From Hoyosella altamirensis (GTDB lineage: Bacteria; Actinomycetota; Actinomycetes; Mycobacteriales; Mycobacteriaceae), in the NCBI RefSeq assembly GCF_014191505.1, contig NZ_JACHWS010000002.1, positions 372,001-436,000 of the forward strand: 64,000 bases of DNA. Reading direction: 5' to 3'. The position numbers and the translations under genes are program-made. Of the stretch, positions 1 to 7,715 are shown piece after piece. Under the pieces are notes generated by a model that worked only from the letters and a program-made list of their open reading frames with translations, was not told the origin of the DNA and did not search any database. Positions within the stretch are counted from its first letter, which is position 1. Each line of letters begins with the position of its first letter.

Positions 1-669
1 CTGGGTGTTGAAGTTGCGCACCTGCGCGTCGTTCTCGGCCAGTGCAGTCGATAGTTCCTGCAGGTTGCGGACGGTACCGAAGAAGTCTTCACGGTAATCC
101 GCAAAGACGCGTGAGGCCTCGGCTAGTTCGGTAATAGAGCGGCCTAGGGCCTCCCCATTTCCGACTAGGTTCTCGTGGGTAACGTCGATGAACTCACTGA
201 GTGCACCGTCGGCGTTCGCTCCGTCGGCACCCATTGCTTCTGTGAAGTCAGCGAGTGCTTGATAGATCTCATCGACCTCCACGGGAGTTGCTGTGCGCTC
301 ACGGGGGATCTCTGCGTTTGGCCCTTCGAGTTTCGGACCTTCTGAGTACGCGGGGGCGAGTTGGATGAAACGGTCTGAAACAAGCGACGGAGTCATCTGC
401 ATCGCGTGGACTTCAGCGGGAAGGTCCACGCCGCGATTGATGTTCATCTCCACGCGCACCTCGTCACCAACGGGGGTCACGCTTGAAACCTTGCCGACAT
501 CGATTCCGAGCACGCGAATGTTTGTGCCGCTGTAGATGCCTACCGTGGTCGGGAAGTAGGTCGTGATCTTCATGCCAGGCCGGAAGAAGAAGTACCAGAC
601 AACTATTCCGGCCAACAGGACCAGCACCAGGCCGGCGGCAATCACCCCGAACGTCTTTTGCCGCGTCAT
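1..669 (-). CDS. MceD-type MCE family protein, operon A (3' end outside window)
   Basis: This is the N-terminal 223 residues of an MCE-domain protein; the frame stays open to the left edge, so the C-terminus is missing. A membrane anchor at about residues 8-27 is followed by an MCE/MlaD domain (about 33-110) and the start of the helical region. It lacks a lipobox, and it follows mceC in an A-B-C order, so position argues for MceD. The start ATG overlaps the mceC stop by one base (TGATG), which implies translational coupling. MCE proteins form the periplasmic part of a lipid-import channel; the substrate here is unknown. Confidence 0.85.
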   Translation of the reverse strand, partial: MTRQKTFGVIAAGLVLVLLAGIVVWYFFFRPGMKITTYFPTTVGIYSGTNIRVLGIDVGKVSSVTPVGDEVRVEMNINRGVDLPAEVHAMQMTPSLVSDRFIQLAPAYSEGPKLEGPNAEIPRERTATPVEVDEIYQALADFTEAMGADGANADGALSEFIDVTHENLVGNGEALGRSITELAEASRVFADYREDFFGTVRNLQELSTALAENDAQVRNFNTQ

Positions 670-1664
670 CAGTTGCCTCCCACGGTGCGGATCGGTTCGC
701 GGATTCCAGGTACATCCGGGAGCCCTGGCGGAGTGATGTTGAGGATTGCAATGTCGAACCAGCGGCCATTAGCCAGCGTGTCGGCGAAGACGCGGTAGAA
801 CGGGGCCATCAGATTCACTGCTTGGCCAAGACTCTCCTGGTTCGCGACAAGCATGTCGGTGACGCCCTGCAGTTGCGCAAGCGCTGGACCGATCTGCTGC
901 TCGTTATCCGCGACCAGCCCGGTCAGTTCATTAGACAGGTCCTGAGTTGATGTCAGTAGGAGCGAAATCGCTTCACGCCGGATGTTCAGCTCTTGAAGCA
1001 GCAGCCCGGCGTTGGAGATCAACCGCTGGAACTCCTGGTTGCGGTCCGCGAAAATCTGCGTTGTAGTGCGTGTCTTCTCAAGAAGCTCGATCAGCTCCTG
1101 ATCGCGGCTAGAGATCGTCTCCGACAATCTGGTGACTCCCTCGATGGCGTTTTGCATATGCTCAGGTGTGTCACGGAATGCATCAGACAGCGTTTCGAAT
1201 GCCTCAGCTGCCTGCGGCATATCCACCTCGCCGAGTGTGCGCCCAGCTTCCTGGAACGCAGGCACGACGTCGTATGGAGCGACGGTGCGGTCCAATGGGA
1301 TTCGTACCGAAGGATCCAGCCCCTCAGTGCCGCGTGGTTCGAGTTCGACGTACTTCTGCCCCAGCAGGGTCTTGATCTGAATTGAGGCACTCGTTCGGTC
1401 ACCTATCCAGGTGTCCTGGACGAGCATGTCCACGACGACCCTGTCACCTTCGAGCTTGACGTCGGTGACGTCACCAACTTTGACCCCCGCTACTCGGACC
1501 TCGTCGCCGCTTTGCAGGCCGCTCGACTCGCTGAATTCAGCTGAATAGCGGTTAGACGCACCGTAAATGGGAACGTCAGACAGGTAGAAGGCGGACAGTG
1601 TGGCGAAGAGAAGGACCAACAAACCGATGAATCCGGTAATTACCGGGCTGCGGTGGGTCGTCAT
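669..1664 (-). CDS. MCE family protein MceC, operon A
   Basis: 331 residues. One N-terminal membrane segment (about 9-28), an MCE domain with the typical DEVRVAGVKVGDV motif near residues 54-66, then long helical segments expected to build the lipid tunnel. The C-terminal NGRWFDIAILN motif resembles the NGPW motif of other MceC proteins. The start ATG overlaps the mceB stop by four bases and the stop is coupled to the next mce gene. It should act as one subunit of a hetero-hexameric Mce complex in the cell envelope. Subunit letter is assigned from operon order and the C-terminal motif. Confidence 0.88.
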   Translation of the reverse strand: MTTHRSPVITGFIGLLVLLFATLSAFYLSDVPIYGASNRYSAEFSESSGLQSGDEVRVAGVKVGDVTDVKLEGDRVVVDMLVQDTWIGDRTSASIQIKTLLGQKYVELEPRGTEGLDPSVRIPLDRTVAPYDVVPAFQEAGRTLGEVDMPQAAEAFETLSDAFRDTPEHMQNAIEGVTRLSETISSRDQELIELLEKTRTTTQIFADRNQEFQRLISNAGLLLQELNIRREAISLLLTSTQDLSNELTGLVADNEQQIGPALAQLQGVTDMLVANQESLGQAVNLMAPFYRVFADTLANGRWFDIAILNITPPGLPDVPGIREPIRTVGGN

Positions 1665-2728
1665 TGGATACCCCCTGGCTGGCAGCGCGTTGCCGCATTG
1701 GTGTAGATCGGCTGGTTAATCTGCGGCAGGCCTGTCGGCAGGTTAAGCCGGGTTGGAGGGGCTCCCGGCCCGAGCGTGAGGTCGATTCCACACAGATAGA
1801 TCGAGAACCACGAGCCGTAGGAAGCGGTCTTGCCGACGCTTTCGAGCTTGACCGGCAGGTTCTGAATCGCGGATTCGACAGCGGGCCGTCCCGTATTGAG
1901 GTTGCCCGCAAGTTGATCGATTGCCGAAATGTTCCCTTGAATCGACGGGCGGGACGGCTCGAGCAGCGCGTTCAGTTCCTCAGACATCGAGGCAAGCGAA
2001 GCGAATGCGCTGCCCACCGTTTCGCGGTCATCGGAGAGCCCGGATACCAGGACGTCCAATGAGGACACCATGTCCCGAATGTCGTCGTCGTGCTCATTCA
2101 CCCGCTCGAGTACTGAGTTCAGGTTGTTGACCACAGCTCCGATTACGGCATCCCGGTCAGCAATCGCGTTGGTAAGCGTGCCGACGTTCGCGACCAGCTG
2201 AGTGATCGTCGCGGCTTCGCCCTGGAAGATCTGGATGATCTGGTCCGCGAGCCTGTTCACATCTTCCGGTTGCAAGGTTTCGAACAGCGGCCGGAAGCCG
2301 TTGAACAGCACCGTGAGGTTGACTGCATCTTTAGTGCTCGTGTTCGGGATGGTTGCGTCCGGCTCAAGTAGCTGACCATTCTGTGCATCACCTTGGTTGA
2401 GCAGGAGGTAACGCTGGCCTGCCAGGTGGCGGTAGCGGATCGCTGCTTGGACATCTGCCGGGAGTTCAATTCCCGGTCGCAACCGGAACTCGACTTCGGC
2501 CTCGCTTCGGTCAACAACCTTGAGACCGGTGACACTTCCAACGCGCACGCCCGCGATTCGAACCTCGTCACCCACATTCATGGAGGTGACATCCGTGAAT
2601 CGCGCCTTGTAGGTATTGCCGCCGGTGGGAAGGTAGTTGGCGATCGCAACGGCGAGCACGCTGACGGCGAGCACTGTGGCAACGATGAAGATGCCGAGCT
2701 TGATCAGTGGTGCTGCTAGGCCTCTCAT
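1661..2728 (-). CDS. MCE family protein MceB, operon A
   Basis: 355 residues. N-terminal anchor (about 7-30), MCE domain with GDEVRIAGVRVGSV near 53-66, helical region, and a C-terminal YGSWFSIYLC motif of the kind seen in MceB proteins; operon B's MceB has the matching YGSWLTLYIC. Four-base overlaps with mceA upstream and mceC downstream make this one coupled translation unit. Predicted subunit of the periplasmic lipid-transfer channel. Confidence 0.88.
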   Translation of the reverse strand: MRGLAAPLIKLGIFIVATVLAVSVLAVAIANYLPTGGNTYKARFTDVTSMNVGDEVRIAGVRVGSVTGLKVVDRSEAEVEFRLRPGIELPADVQAAIRYRHLAGQRYLLLNQGDAQNGQLLEPDATIPNTSTKDAVNLTVLFNGFRPLFETLQPEDVNRLADQIIQIFQGEAATITQLVANVGTLTNAIADRDAVIGAVVNNLNSVLERVNEHDDDIRDMVSSLDVLVSGLSDDRETVGSAFASLASMSEELNALLEPSRPSIQGNISAIDQLAGNLNTGRPAVESAIQNLPVKLESVGKTASYGSWFSIYLCGIDLTLGPGAPPTRLNLPTGLPQINQPIYTNAATRCQPGGIQ

Positions 2729-4071
2729 TCGAAGCTCACCTCTGCTCCCCGAAGAACTGGTGCCCCAATCAGCGTTGTCCAGCCGGGTACGTCCTCCGGC
2801 TCGAGGCCTGTCGCTTGGCCGTAGACGACGGACAGTGCGTCTCGTTCCGCTGGGCTTCCCGCGATGTCGGATGCGCTTCCGCTACCCCCCAAAGGTGCTA
2901 CGGAGGCCAACGGGTCTGGCAATTGCTGGAGGTTCTGAGGGCCTGGGTTGCGCGATGGCGGCGCGTAGGCGCCGTCGTTGATGGCGCCGCCCGGGTATTG
3001 GCCGAACTTGCCTTCAGTCGGAGGCACCGCCTGGTAGCAGATCGGTCCGCGCGTATCGAACATGCGTGGCTCATCCTGATTTGGTAGGTACTTTCCTCGC
3101 GGATTCGCGAGTTGCACTGTGACGTTGAGGCCGCCAGCGCGCCCGGTACCCGCCCCGAAGGCACGCTCGAACCGTGGCACCAGGTCAGCGAAATAACCGA
3201 TCGCGCAGCCGTAAGACGGCGAGTAGCGCGCGAGCAGTTCCAGCGTCTCGCGTGAGTCCGCTGCGATGTTGATGATCCTGTCCCCGTTGACATCGAGGAA
3301 ACCGCGCAGGTCTCCTGCAGCCAGGGTGAGAGTCTCAAGCATCAGATCTATTGAGGACCGCTGCTCCACGATTGTGGTGTTGGTCGTCCGGAATGTGTCA
3401 AGCGCGTCGACGATGTCGGGCAGCGCGTCACTGTAGGTATCCGCGAAGGTCGCGAAGTCCTGGATTGTGGCCTCGAGGTTCGGAAGTTCCCGGTTGATGC
3501 CCTCCGCCATTTCCTGGAAGCGCTCCACCATTACGCCGATGCGTTCACCACGTCCGCTGAACGCCTGGTTGAGCGATCCGAGGGTTACCGCGAGGTCTTG
3601 CGGCGGCACTGCGGTGAGGAGGTCATAGAAGACGTCATACATGCGGGAGGCGTCGATCGCGCTTCCCGAATCGTCCTCGGGAATGATCGCTCCGGCGGCG
3701 ATCGGCGGTCCCGGGTCTTCTGGCATGACGAGTTCGACGTACCGCTCACCGAAGAGCGTCTTCGGCAAGATCTGTGCGGTGACGTTGGCGGGCACGAAGT
3801 CGGCTTGGTCTCGGTCGATCGCGATGTCGATCTCAGCGCGCCCGTCCGGTGTTGACCGGGTGCCCCTGACCTCACCGATGATGACGCCGGAGATCTTGAC
3901 GTCGGCTTCTCTCTGCAGTGAGTTTCCAAGCGTCTCTACATTCACCACAGCCTTGGTTACGGGCTTGAACACCTTCGCGAATGTCATGGTCGTGAACAGG
4001 ACGAACGCGATGATGAGCACGATGAAGGTCAGCCCATAGATGCGAACTCTCGCTTTACCCGGCGCACTCAT
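2725..4071 (-). CDS. MCE family protein MceA, operon A
   Basis: 448 residues, the longest MCE protein of this operon. Membrane segment at about 9-32, MCE domain about 40-125 (VKISGVIIGEV motif), helical region to about 260, then a proline- and glycine-rich tail. The tail ends in LIGAPVLRGAEVSFE, recognisably related to the end of operon B's first MCE protein (LLGPIVRGTAVEVS). Its start overlaps the yrbEB stop by four bases. Being first after the permeases, it is MceA by position. Confidence 0.88.
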   Translation of the reverse strand: MSAPGKARVRIYGLTFIVLIIAFVLFTTMTFAKVFKPVTKAVVNVETLGNSLQREADVKISGVIIGEVRGTRSTPDGRAEIDIAIDRDQADFVPANVTAQILPKTLFGERYVELVMPEDPGPPIAAGAIIPEDDSGSAIDASRMYDVFYDLLTAVPPQDLAVTLGSLNQAFSGRGERIGVMVERFQEMAEGINRELPNLEATIQDFATFADTYSDALPDIVDALDTFRTTNTTIVEQRSSIDLMLETLTLAAGDLRGFLDVNGDRIINIAADSRETLELLARYSPSYGCAIGYFADLVPRFERAFGAGTGRAGGLNVTVQLANPRGKYLPNQDEPRMFDTRGPICYQAVPPTEGKFGQYPGGAINDGAYAPPSRNPGPQNLQQLPDPLASVAPLGGSGSASDIAGSPAERDALSVVYGQATGLEPEDVPGWTTLIGAPVLRGAEVSFE

Positions 4072-4928
4072 CCCGCAACCCTCACCGTCGTCGAAGTACC
4101 CCAGATCGCGAGACTGAGGAAGAAGTCAAGAATCGCGATCGTCACAATTACTGTCCGCACTGAAGAGCCCACCGCGACTCCCACGCCTGCGGGACCGCCG
4201 CTCGCGGTATAGCCATAGAAGCAATGCACCATGATCAGCACGAAGGCAAAGACCAGCACCTTGCCGAACGACCATAAGACGTCTTCAGGCGGCAAGAACA
4301 GGTTGAAATAGTGGTCGTACGCGCCTGTCGACTGCCCATTGAGGTAGATATTGATCGCTCTGGAGGCAAAGTAGGCAGACAGCAATCCGACGACGTAGAG
4401 CGGGATAACGGCGATGAAGCCGGCCACGATGCGGGTCGTGACGAGGAACGGAAGGCTTGGAACGGCCATAACCTCGACCGCGTCGATCTCCTCTGAGATG
4501 CGCATAGCGCCGAGCTGCGCGGTGAAGCCGCAACCGACCGTCGACGATAGGGCAAGCGCGGCAATCACAGGCGCGATCTCGCGAGTGTTGATGTACGCGG
4601 ACAGCATGCCCGTGAGCACCGAAGCGCCGATCTGATCCAGTGACGCGAAGCCCTGCATACCGACGACGACGCCGGTGAACATCGACATCGCGATGATGAC
4701 ACCAAAGGTGCCCGCGATCACTGCCAGACCACCGGTTCCAAAGGTGACCTCTGCAAGCAGACGGCTTACTTCTTTCGGGTACTTCTTTATCGTCGCCGGA
4801 ATCCAGCCGATGGCCCGGGCATAGAAGGCCATCTGCTCGCCCAGCGAGTCCAGCGCGCCGACGGGTTTCCGGACGACTGTTTTCGCCCGGCGACTCATCA
4901 CGTCGAGTCGGCCTCTCGTAGCAGTCAT
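4068..4928 (-). CDS. MCE-associated permease YrbEB, operon A
   Basis: 286 residues from the ATG at 4928, which has a GAGG ribosome-binding site; an upstream in-frame ATG at 5021 would run into yrbEA and is rejected. Multi-spanning MlaE/YrbE permease with the family motif EEIDAVEVM at residues 147-155. It pairs with YrbEA to form the inner-membrane permease of an Mce lipid importer energised by MceG. Four bases separate it from yrbEA, and it overlaps mceA by four. Confidence 0.92.
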   Translation of the reverse strand: MTATRGRLDVMSRRAKTVVRKPVGALDSLGEQMAFYARAIGWIPATIKKYPKEVSRLLAEVTFGTGGLAVIAGTFGVIIAMSMFTGVVVGMQGFASLDQIGASVLTGMLSAYINTREIAPVIAALALSSTVGCGFTAQLGAMRISEEIDAVEVMAVPSLPFLVTTRIVAGFIAVIPLYVVGLLSAYFASRAINIYLNGQSTGAYDHYFNLFLPPEDVLWSFGKVLVFAFVLIMVHCFYGYTASGGPAGVGVAVGSSVRTVIVTIAILDFFLSLAIWGTSTTVRVAG

Positions 4929-4932
4929 AACC

Positions 4933-5742
4933 TCATGCCCCCCTTGGAGGAACGATCTGGATGTACACCGCGGTGAGGATGAAGTTTGCGAAGAACAGGA
5001 GGAGGAATGTGATAACCACACCCTCGTTCACCGCATCGCCTACACCCTTCGGACCGCCCTTCGGATGGAGACCCTTATAGGCCGCGACCACACCCGCGAT
5101 GACACCGAAGATCATGCCCTTGATCTCACCGATCCACAGGTCGGGAAGTTGCGCCAGCGCCGAGAAGGCCGCCACGTAAGTACCTGGCGTGCCGTCTTGG
5201 AGCATGACGTTGAAGACGTATCCGCCGGCCACACCGATAACTGCGACCAGGCCGTTGAGCAGGGCTGCGATGAGAATCATCGCGAGCACGCGAGGAACGA
5301 CGAGGCGCTGGACCGGGTTGATCCCGAGGACCTCCATCGCGTCGATTTCCTCGCGGATGGTGCGCGAACCGAGGTCCGCTGTCACTGCGGATCCCGCGGC
5401 GCCAGCGACAAGTAGCGCGGTAACCATGGGGCTGATCTGCTGCACCACGGCGAGCGAGCTGGCAGAACCGGTGAAGCCCTCGGCACCTAGCTGCCGGATA
5501 ATCGCACCCGTCATCATGGACACAACTGCGCCGAACGGGATCGCGACGAGTGCCGTGGGCAGGATCGTCACGCTGGCGATAAACCAAGCCTGCTGGATGA
5601 ACTCTCGCGTCTGGAACGGCTTCCTGAAAGTGTTCCGGACGACGTCTACTAGCAGCTGAAGGATGAGACCCGCCTGGGCGAGCATCCCTTCAGCTGCTTG
5701 GCCAACCTTGTTGTTTCGCAGCGCACCAGCCGAGATAGCCAT
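4933..5742 (-). CDS. MCE-associated permease YrbEA, operon A
   Basis: 269 residues. MlaE-family integral membrane protein with about five hydrophobic segments and the conserved cytoplasmic motif EEIDAMEVLG at 131-140, thought to contact the ATPase. Its ATG overlaps the stop of mceG copy 1 (TGATG), so ATPase and permease are translationally coupled here. Operon B's YrbEA has its motif at the same residues but is clearly divergent in sequence, so the operons are paralogous and only mceG is near-identical. Confidence 0.92.
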   Translation of the reverse strand: MAISAGALRNNKVGQAAEGMLAQAGLILQLLVDVVRNTFRKPFQTREFIQQAWFIASVTILPTALVAIPFGAVVSMMTGAIIRQLGAEGFTGSASSLAVVQQISPMVTALLVAGAAGSAVTADLGSRTIREEIDAMEVLGINPVQRLVVPRVLAMILIAALLNGLVAVIGVAGGYVFNVMLQDGTPGTYVAAFSALAQLPDLWIGEIKGMIFGVIAGVVAAYKGLHPKGGPKGVGDAVNEGVVITFLLLFFANFILTAVYIQIVPPRGA

Positions 5743-6749
5743 CAGTTGCTTCCTGCCTGCGTTGCTTCGTATTCGCGGAGTTCTTCAAGGATCGCGCGGC
5801 GGGCAGGCTCGGGCAGATCGTCCATCAGATGCCGGACCCGTTCCCGGCGGCGCAACTCACCCTGACGCACCGGCATCCCCGGCGTCGGACGGATCTGCGG
5901 AATCACACCACGCACATCCTCATCCGGGGACCCATCACTATGACCAGCCTCCGCCATCGCCGCCTCAGCCGCCATCGTCGCCTCGTCCTTCTCCTCCGAC
6001 ATCCCGATCGGACCCAGACGACGACCATTCAGGAACTGCCCCACCACCGGCTCATCACTAGTCAGCAGCACCTCACGCGGACCAAACATCACCAGATGCT
6101 TCCTAAACAGCATCCCCAAGTTATCCGGCACCGTCCGCGCCATATTGATGTTGTGCGTCACGATCAGCACCGTGCAGTCAATCTGCGAATTGATATCCAG
6201 AATCAGCTGCGACAAATACGCCGTCCGCACCGGATCCAAACCCGAATCCGGCTCATCACACAACAAAATCTCCGGATTCAGCACCAACGACCGCGCCAGC
6301 CCCGCACGCTTACGCATCCCACCCGAAATCTCACCCGGAAGCTTGTTCTCCGCACCCAGCAGACCCACAAGCTCCATCTTCTCCATCACGATCTGACGGA
6401 CCTCAGACTCCGACTTCTTCGTATGCTCCCGCAACGGAAACGCCACATTGTCATACAAATCCATCGACCCGAACAGCGCACCATCCTGAAACAGCACACC
6501 GAACATCTTCCGCACCTCATACAGCTCCCGCTGCGTGCACTGCAAAATATCCGTGCCATCAATCACGATCGATCCCCGCTCCGGGCGGATCAAACCAATC
6601 AGCGACTTCAAAAACACCGACTTACCCGTACCCGACGGGCCCAGCAGCGCACTCACCTCCCCAACAGGAAGCGTGAACGTGACATCAGACCAGATGTTCT
6701 GCGAACCAAAGGTCTTCGTCAGACCCTCGACAGCGACCTCGACTCCCAC
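5742..6749 (-). CDS. mceG: MceG (Mkl) ATP-binding protein, copy 1
   Basis: 335 residues from a GTG start preceded by GGGAGG. ABC ATPase with Walker A GPSGTGKS (37-44), Q-loop Gln88, signature SGGMRKR (142-148), Walker B ILLCDEP (161-167) and H-loop His199. An approximately 90-residue C-terminal extension (SEEKDEATMAAEA onward) is typical of actinobacterial MceG. It should energise Mce lipid import. It differs from copy 2 at one internal residue (Lys111, Arg in copy 2) and by two extra C-terminal residues (SN). Codons end mostly in G or T, unlike the C-rich third positions of the flanking mce genes. Confidence 0.95.
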   Translation of the reverse strand: MGVEVAVEGLTKTFGSQNIWSDVTFTLPVGEVSALLGPSGTGKSVFLKSLIGLIRPERGSIVIDGTDILQCTQRELYEVRKMFGVLFQDGALFGSMDLYDNVAFPLREHTKKSESEVRQIVMEKMELVGLLGAENKLPGEISGGMRKRAGLARSLVLNPEILLCDEPDSGLDPVRTAYLSQLILDINSQIDCTVLIVTHNINMARTVPDNLGMLFRKHLVMFGPREVLLTSDEPVVGQFLNGRRLGPIGMSEEKDEATMAAEAAMAEAGHSDGSPDEDVRGVIPQIRPTPGMPVRQGELRRRERVRHLMDDLPEPARRAILEELREYEATQAGSN

Positions 6750-6772
6750 GGAACCTCCCAGCTAGGCCCACA
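5752..6772. repeat. 1,021-bp direct repeat, copy 1 (mceG)
   Basis: Aligns base for base with 16325-17345 at a constant offset of 10,573 and with no indel. By eye, 5752-6286 (535 bp) is identical, and the remaining 486 bp holds about 14 mismatches. The repeat covers all of mceG except the last bases before the stop, plus the ribosome-binding site and about 20 bp of leader. Homology stops sharply on the left just before the stop codon. Confidence 0.95.
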
Positions 6773-6791
6773 TCCATACACAGTGTGGGTT

Positions 6792-6804
6792 GCGTCACTT
6801 TAAC
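6792..6804 (-). promoter_or_regulatory. Putative -10 region of mce operon A
   Basis: On the minus strand this reads GTTAAAGTGACGC. The equivalent place upstream of operon B (17365-17377) reads GTTACAGTGACGC, at exactly the same distance (43 bp) from the GTG start, although the surrounding sequence has diverged. TAAAGT/TACAGT fit an actinobacterial -10 hexamer (TANNNT). No convincing -35 was found. The overlapping GTGGGTT/AACCCAC repeat could be an operator. Confidence 0.4.
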
Positions 6805-6983
6805 CCACCAATGGGACGCGTATGACCCCGAACGTTACTTCAGGTTCGAATTCCGCTTTACACCGCCCCTCCCCTTGTGGGCTGCGGATTCGATAGACGA
6901 CGAGTTACCCCAGGGGTCGTGTCGGGTAACCCATTGGCGCACAATAACTTTCACTCTTGACGAACACGTATCTTCCAGACAAA

Positions 6984-7012
6984 TCCCGCGTGTACATACA
7001 TTTGACACGGGA
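6984..7012. repeat. Imperfect inverted repeat between mce operons
   Basis: Arms TCCCGCGTGT and GACACGGGA pair with a one-base bulge around an A/T-rich centre. It lies about 77-105 bp downstream of the stop of operon B's last gene and about 235 bp upstream of operon A. It could be a regulator-binding site or part of a weak terminator. Confidence 0.3.
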
Positions 7013-7088
7013 TGGTTCACGCTTTGCGAGAGGTCGCTTCGCCCGCGCTCTCACAGGTAAATCTCAGCGATACCTCAGGTTCTGTTCG

Positions 7089-7715
7089 TTACATCGGCTG
7101 CACGTCGGATAGCAGCCAGCGATCTTCATCTCGCTCCAGCGAGACCACGAGGCGGCTGGCTTCGATCCCGCCTTCTGGCCTCAGGACGTTGGTCACTTCC
7201 TGGTTGAGAAAAACCAGAACCGTCGCCTGGTTCTGATCGACCGACTGCGCGGCAGCATGGATCGCGCTGCCCCGCGAAACGCCGCGGCTTTCCGTAACAG
7301 CGTCCCGCAACTCATTTGCGACGGTCTCATACTCCGCAGCGAATTCGGGGGTAGATACCGAAATTACGTCCGAAAAGCTCTGCTCGAGGTCGGTGTAGGT
7401 GTAGCTGCCCATGAGTTCGGCATAGGTTGAAGCGTCGCTGACAGCTTGAATCCGCAGGGTCTCTGCCTGTGCAAGTGCCCGCTCGCCACGCGAAGTGTCC
7501 CAATATAAGTAGCCCAGAACGCCGCAAAGTGCAATCAAGCCTGCGAAAGCAAGCACCAGAAGGGGTTTAGCCCTGCCGCGCGGTCCCGGCTTCTCCTCCT
7601 GAGCCTGGCCGGTTGGCGGCGACCCCACTGGCCCCGTTCCCGACTCGTCGACCGATGACACCTCGACTGTCTCCTGTTCGTCGTGCAACTCGAATGTTCG
7701 CGTGTCCGGCGTCAC
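7089..7715 (-). CDS. Mce-associated membrane protein, operon B
   Basis: 208 residues: an acidic, proline-rich cytoplasmic N-terminus (about 1-45), one membrane segment (about 50-70), and an extracytoplasmic domain with the layout of Mce-associated proteins, which often follow mceF. The C-terminus ends in WLLSDVQPM, a motif-like ending common in such proteins. Start overlaps the mceF stop by four bases. Such proteins are thought to stabilise or assist Mce complexes. Only one is present here, whereas many mce operons carry two or more. Confidence 0.75.
   Translation of the reverse strand: MTPDTRTFELHDEQETVEVSSVDESGTGPVGSPPTGQAQEEKPGPRGRAKPLLVLAFAGLIALCGVLGYLYWDTSRGERALAQAETLRIQAVSDASTYAELMGSYTYTDLEQSFSDVISVSTPEFAAEYETVANELRDAVTESRGVSRGSAIHAAAQSVDQNQATVLVFLNQEVTNVLRPEGGIEASRLVVSLERDEDRWLLSDVQPM

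Larger units (their letters stand above)
6750..7088. other. 339-bp intergenic region between mce operons B and A
   Basis: No gene seen. Both flanking operons read on the minus strand, so this region must hold the end of operon B and the promoter of operon A. It contains the conserved box at 6792-6804, an inverted repeat GTGGGTT/AACCCAC (6785-6791 and 6802-6808) overlapping that box, and an imperfect inverted repeat at 6984-7012. No classical hairpin plus T-run terminator is visible after the last gene of operon B. Confidence 0.6.

Noticed and set aside
5829-6803. Long plus-strand open frame (324 residues) opposite mceG copy 1, and its twin at 16294-17325
   Set aside because: Arg/His/Gln-rich translation with no family features. 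Both exist because mceG codons end in G or T, which removes stops on the other strand; mceG itself is certain.
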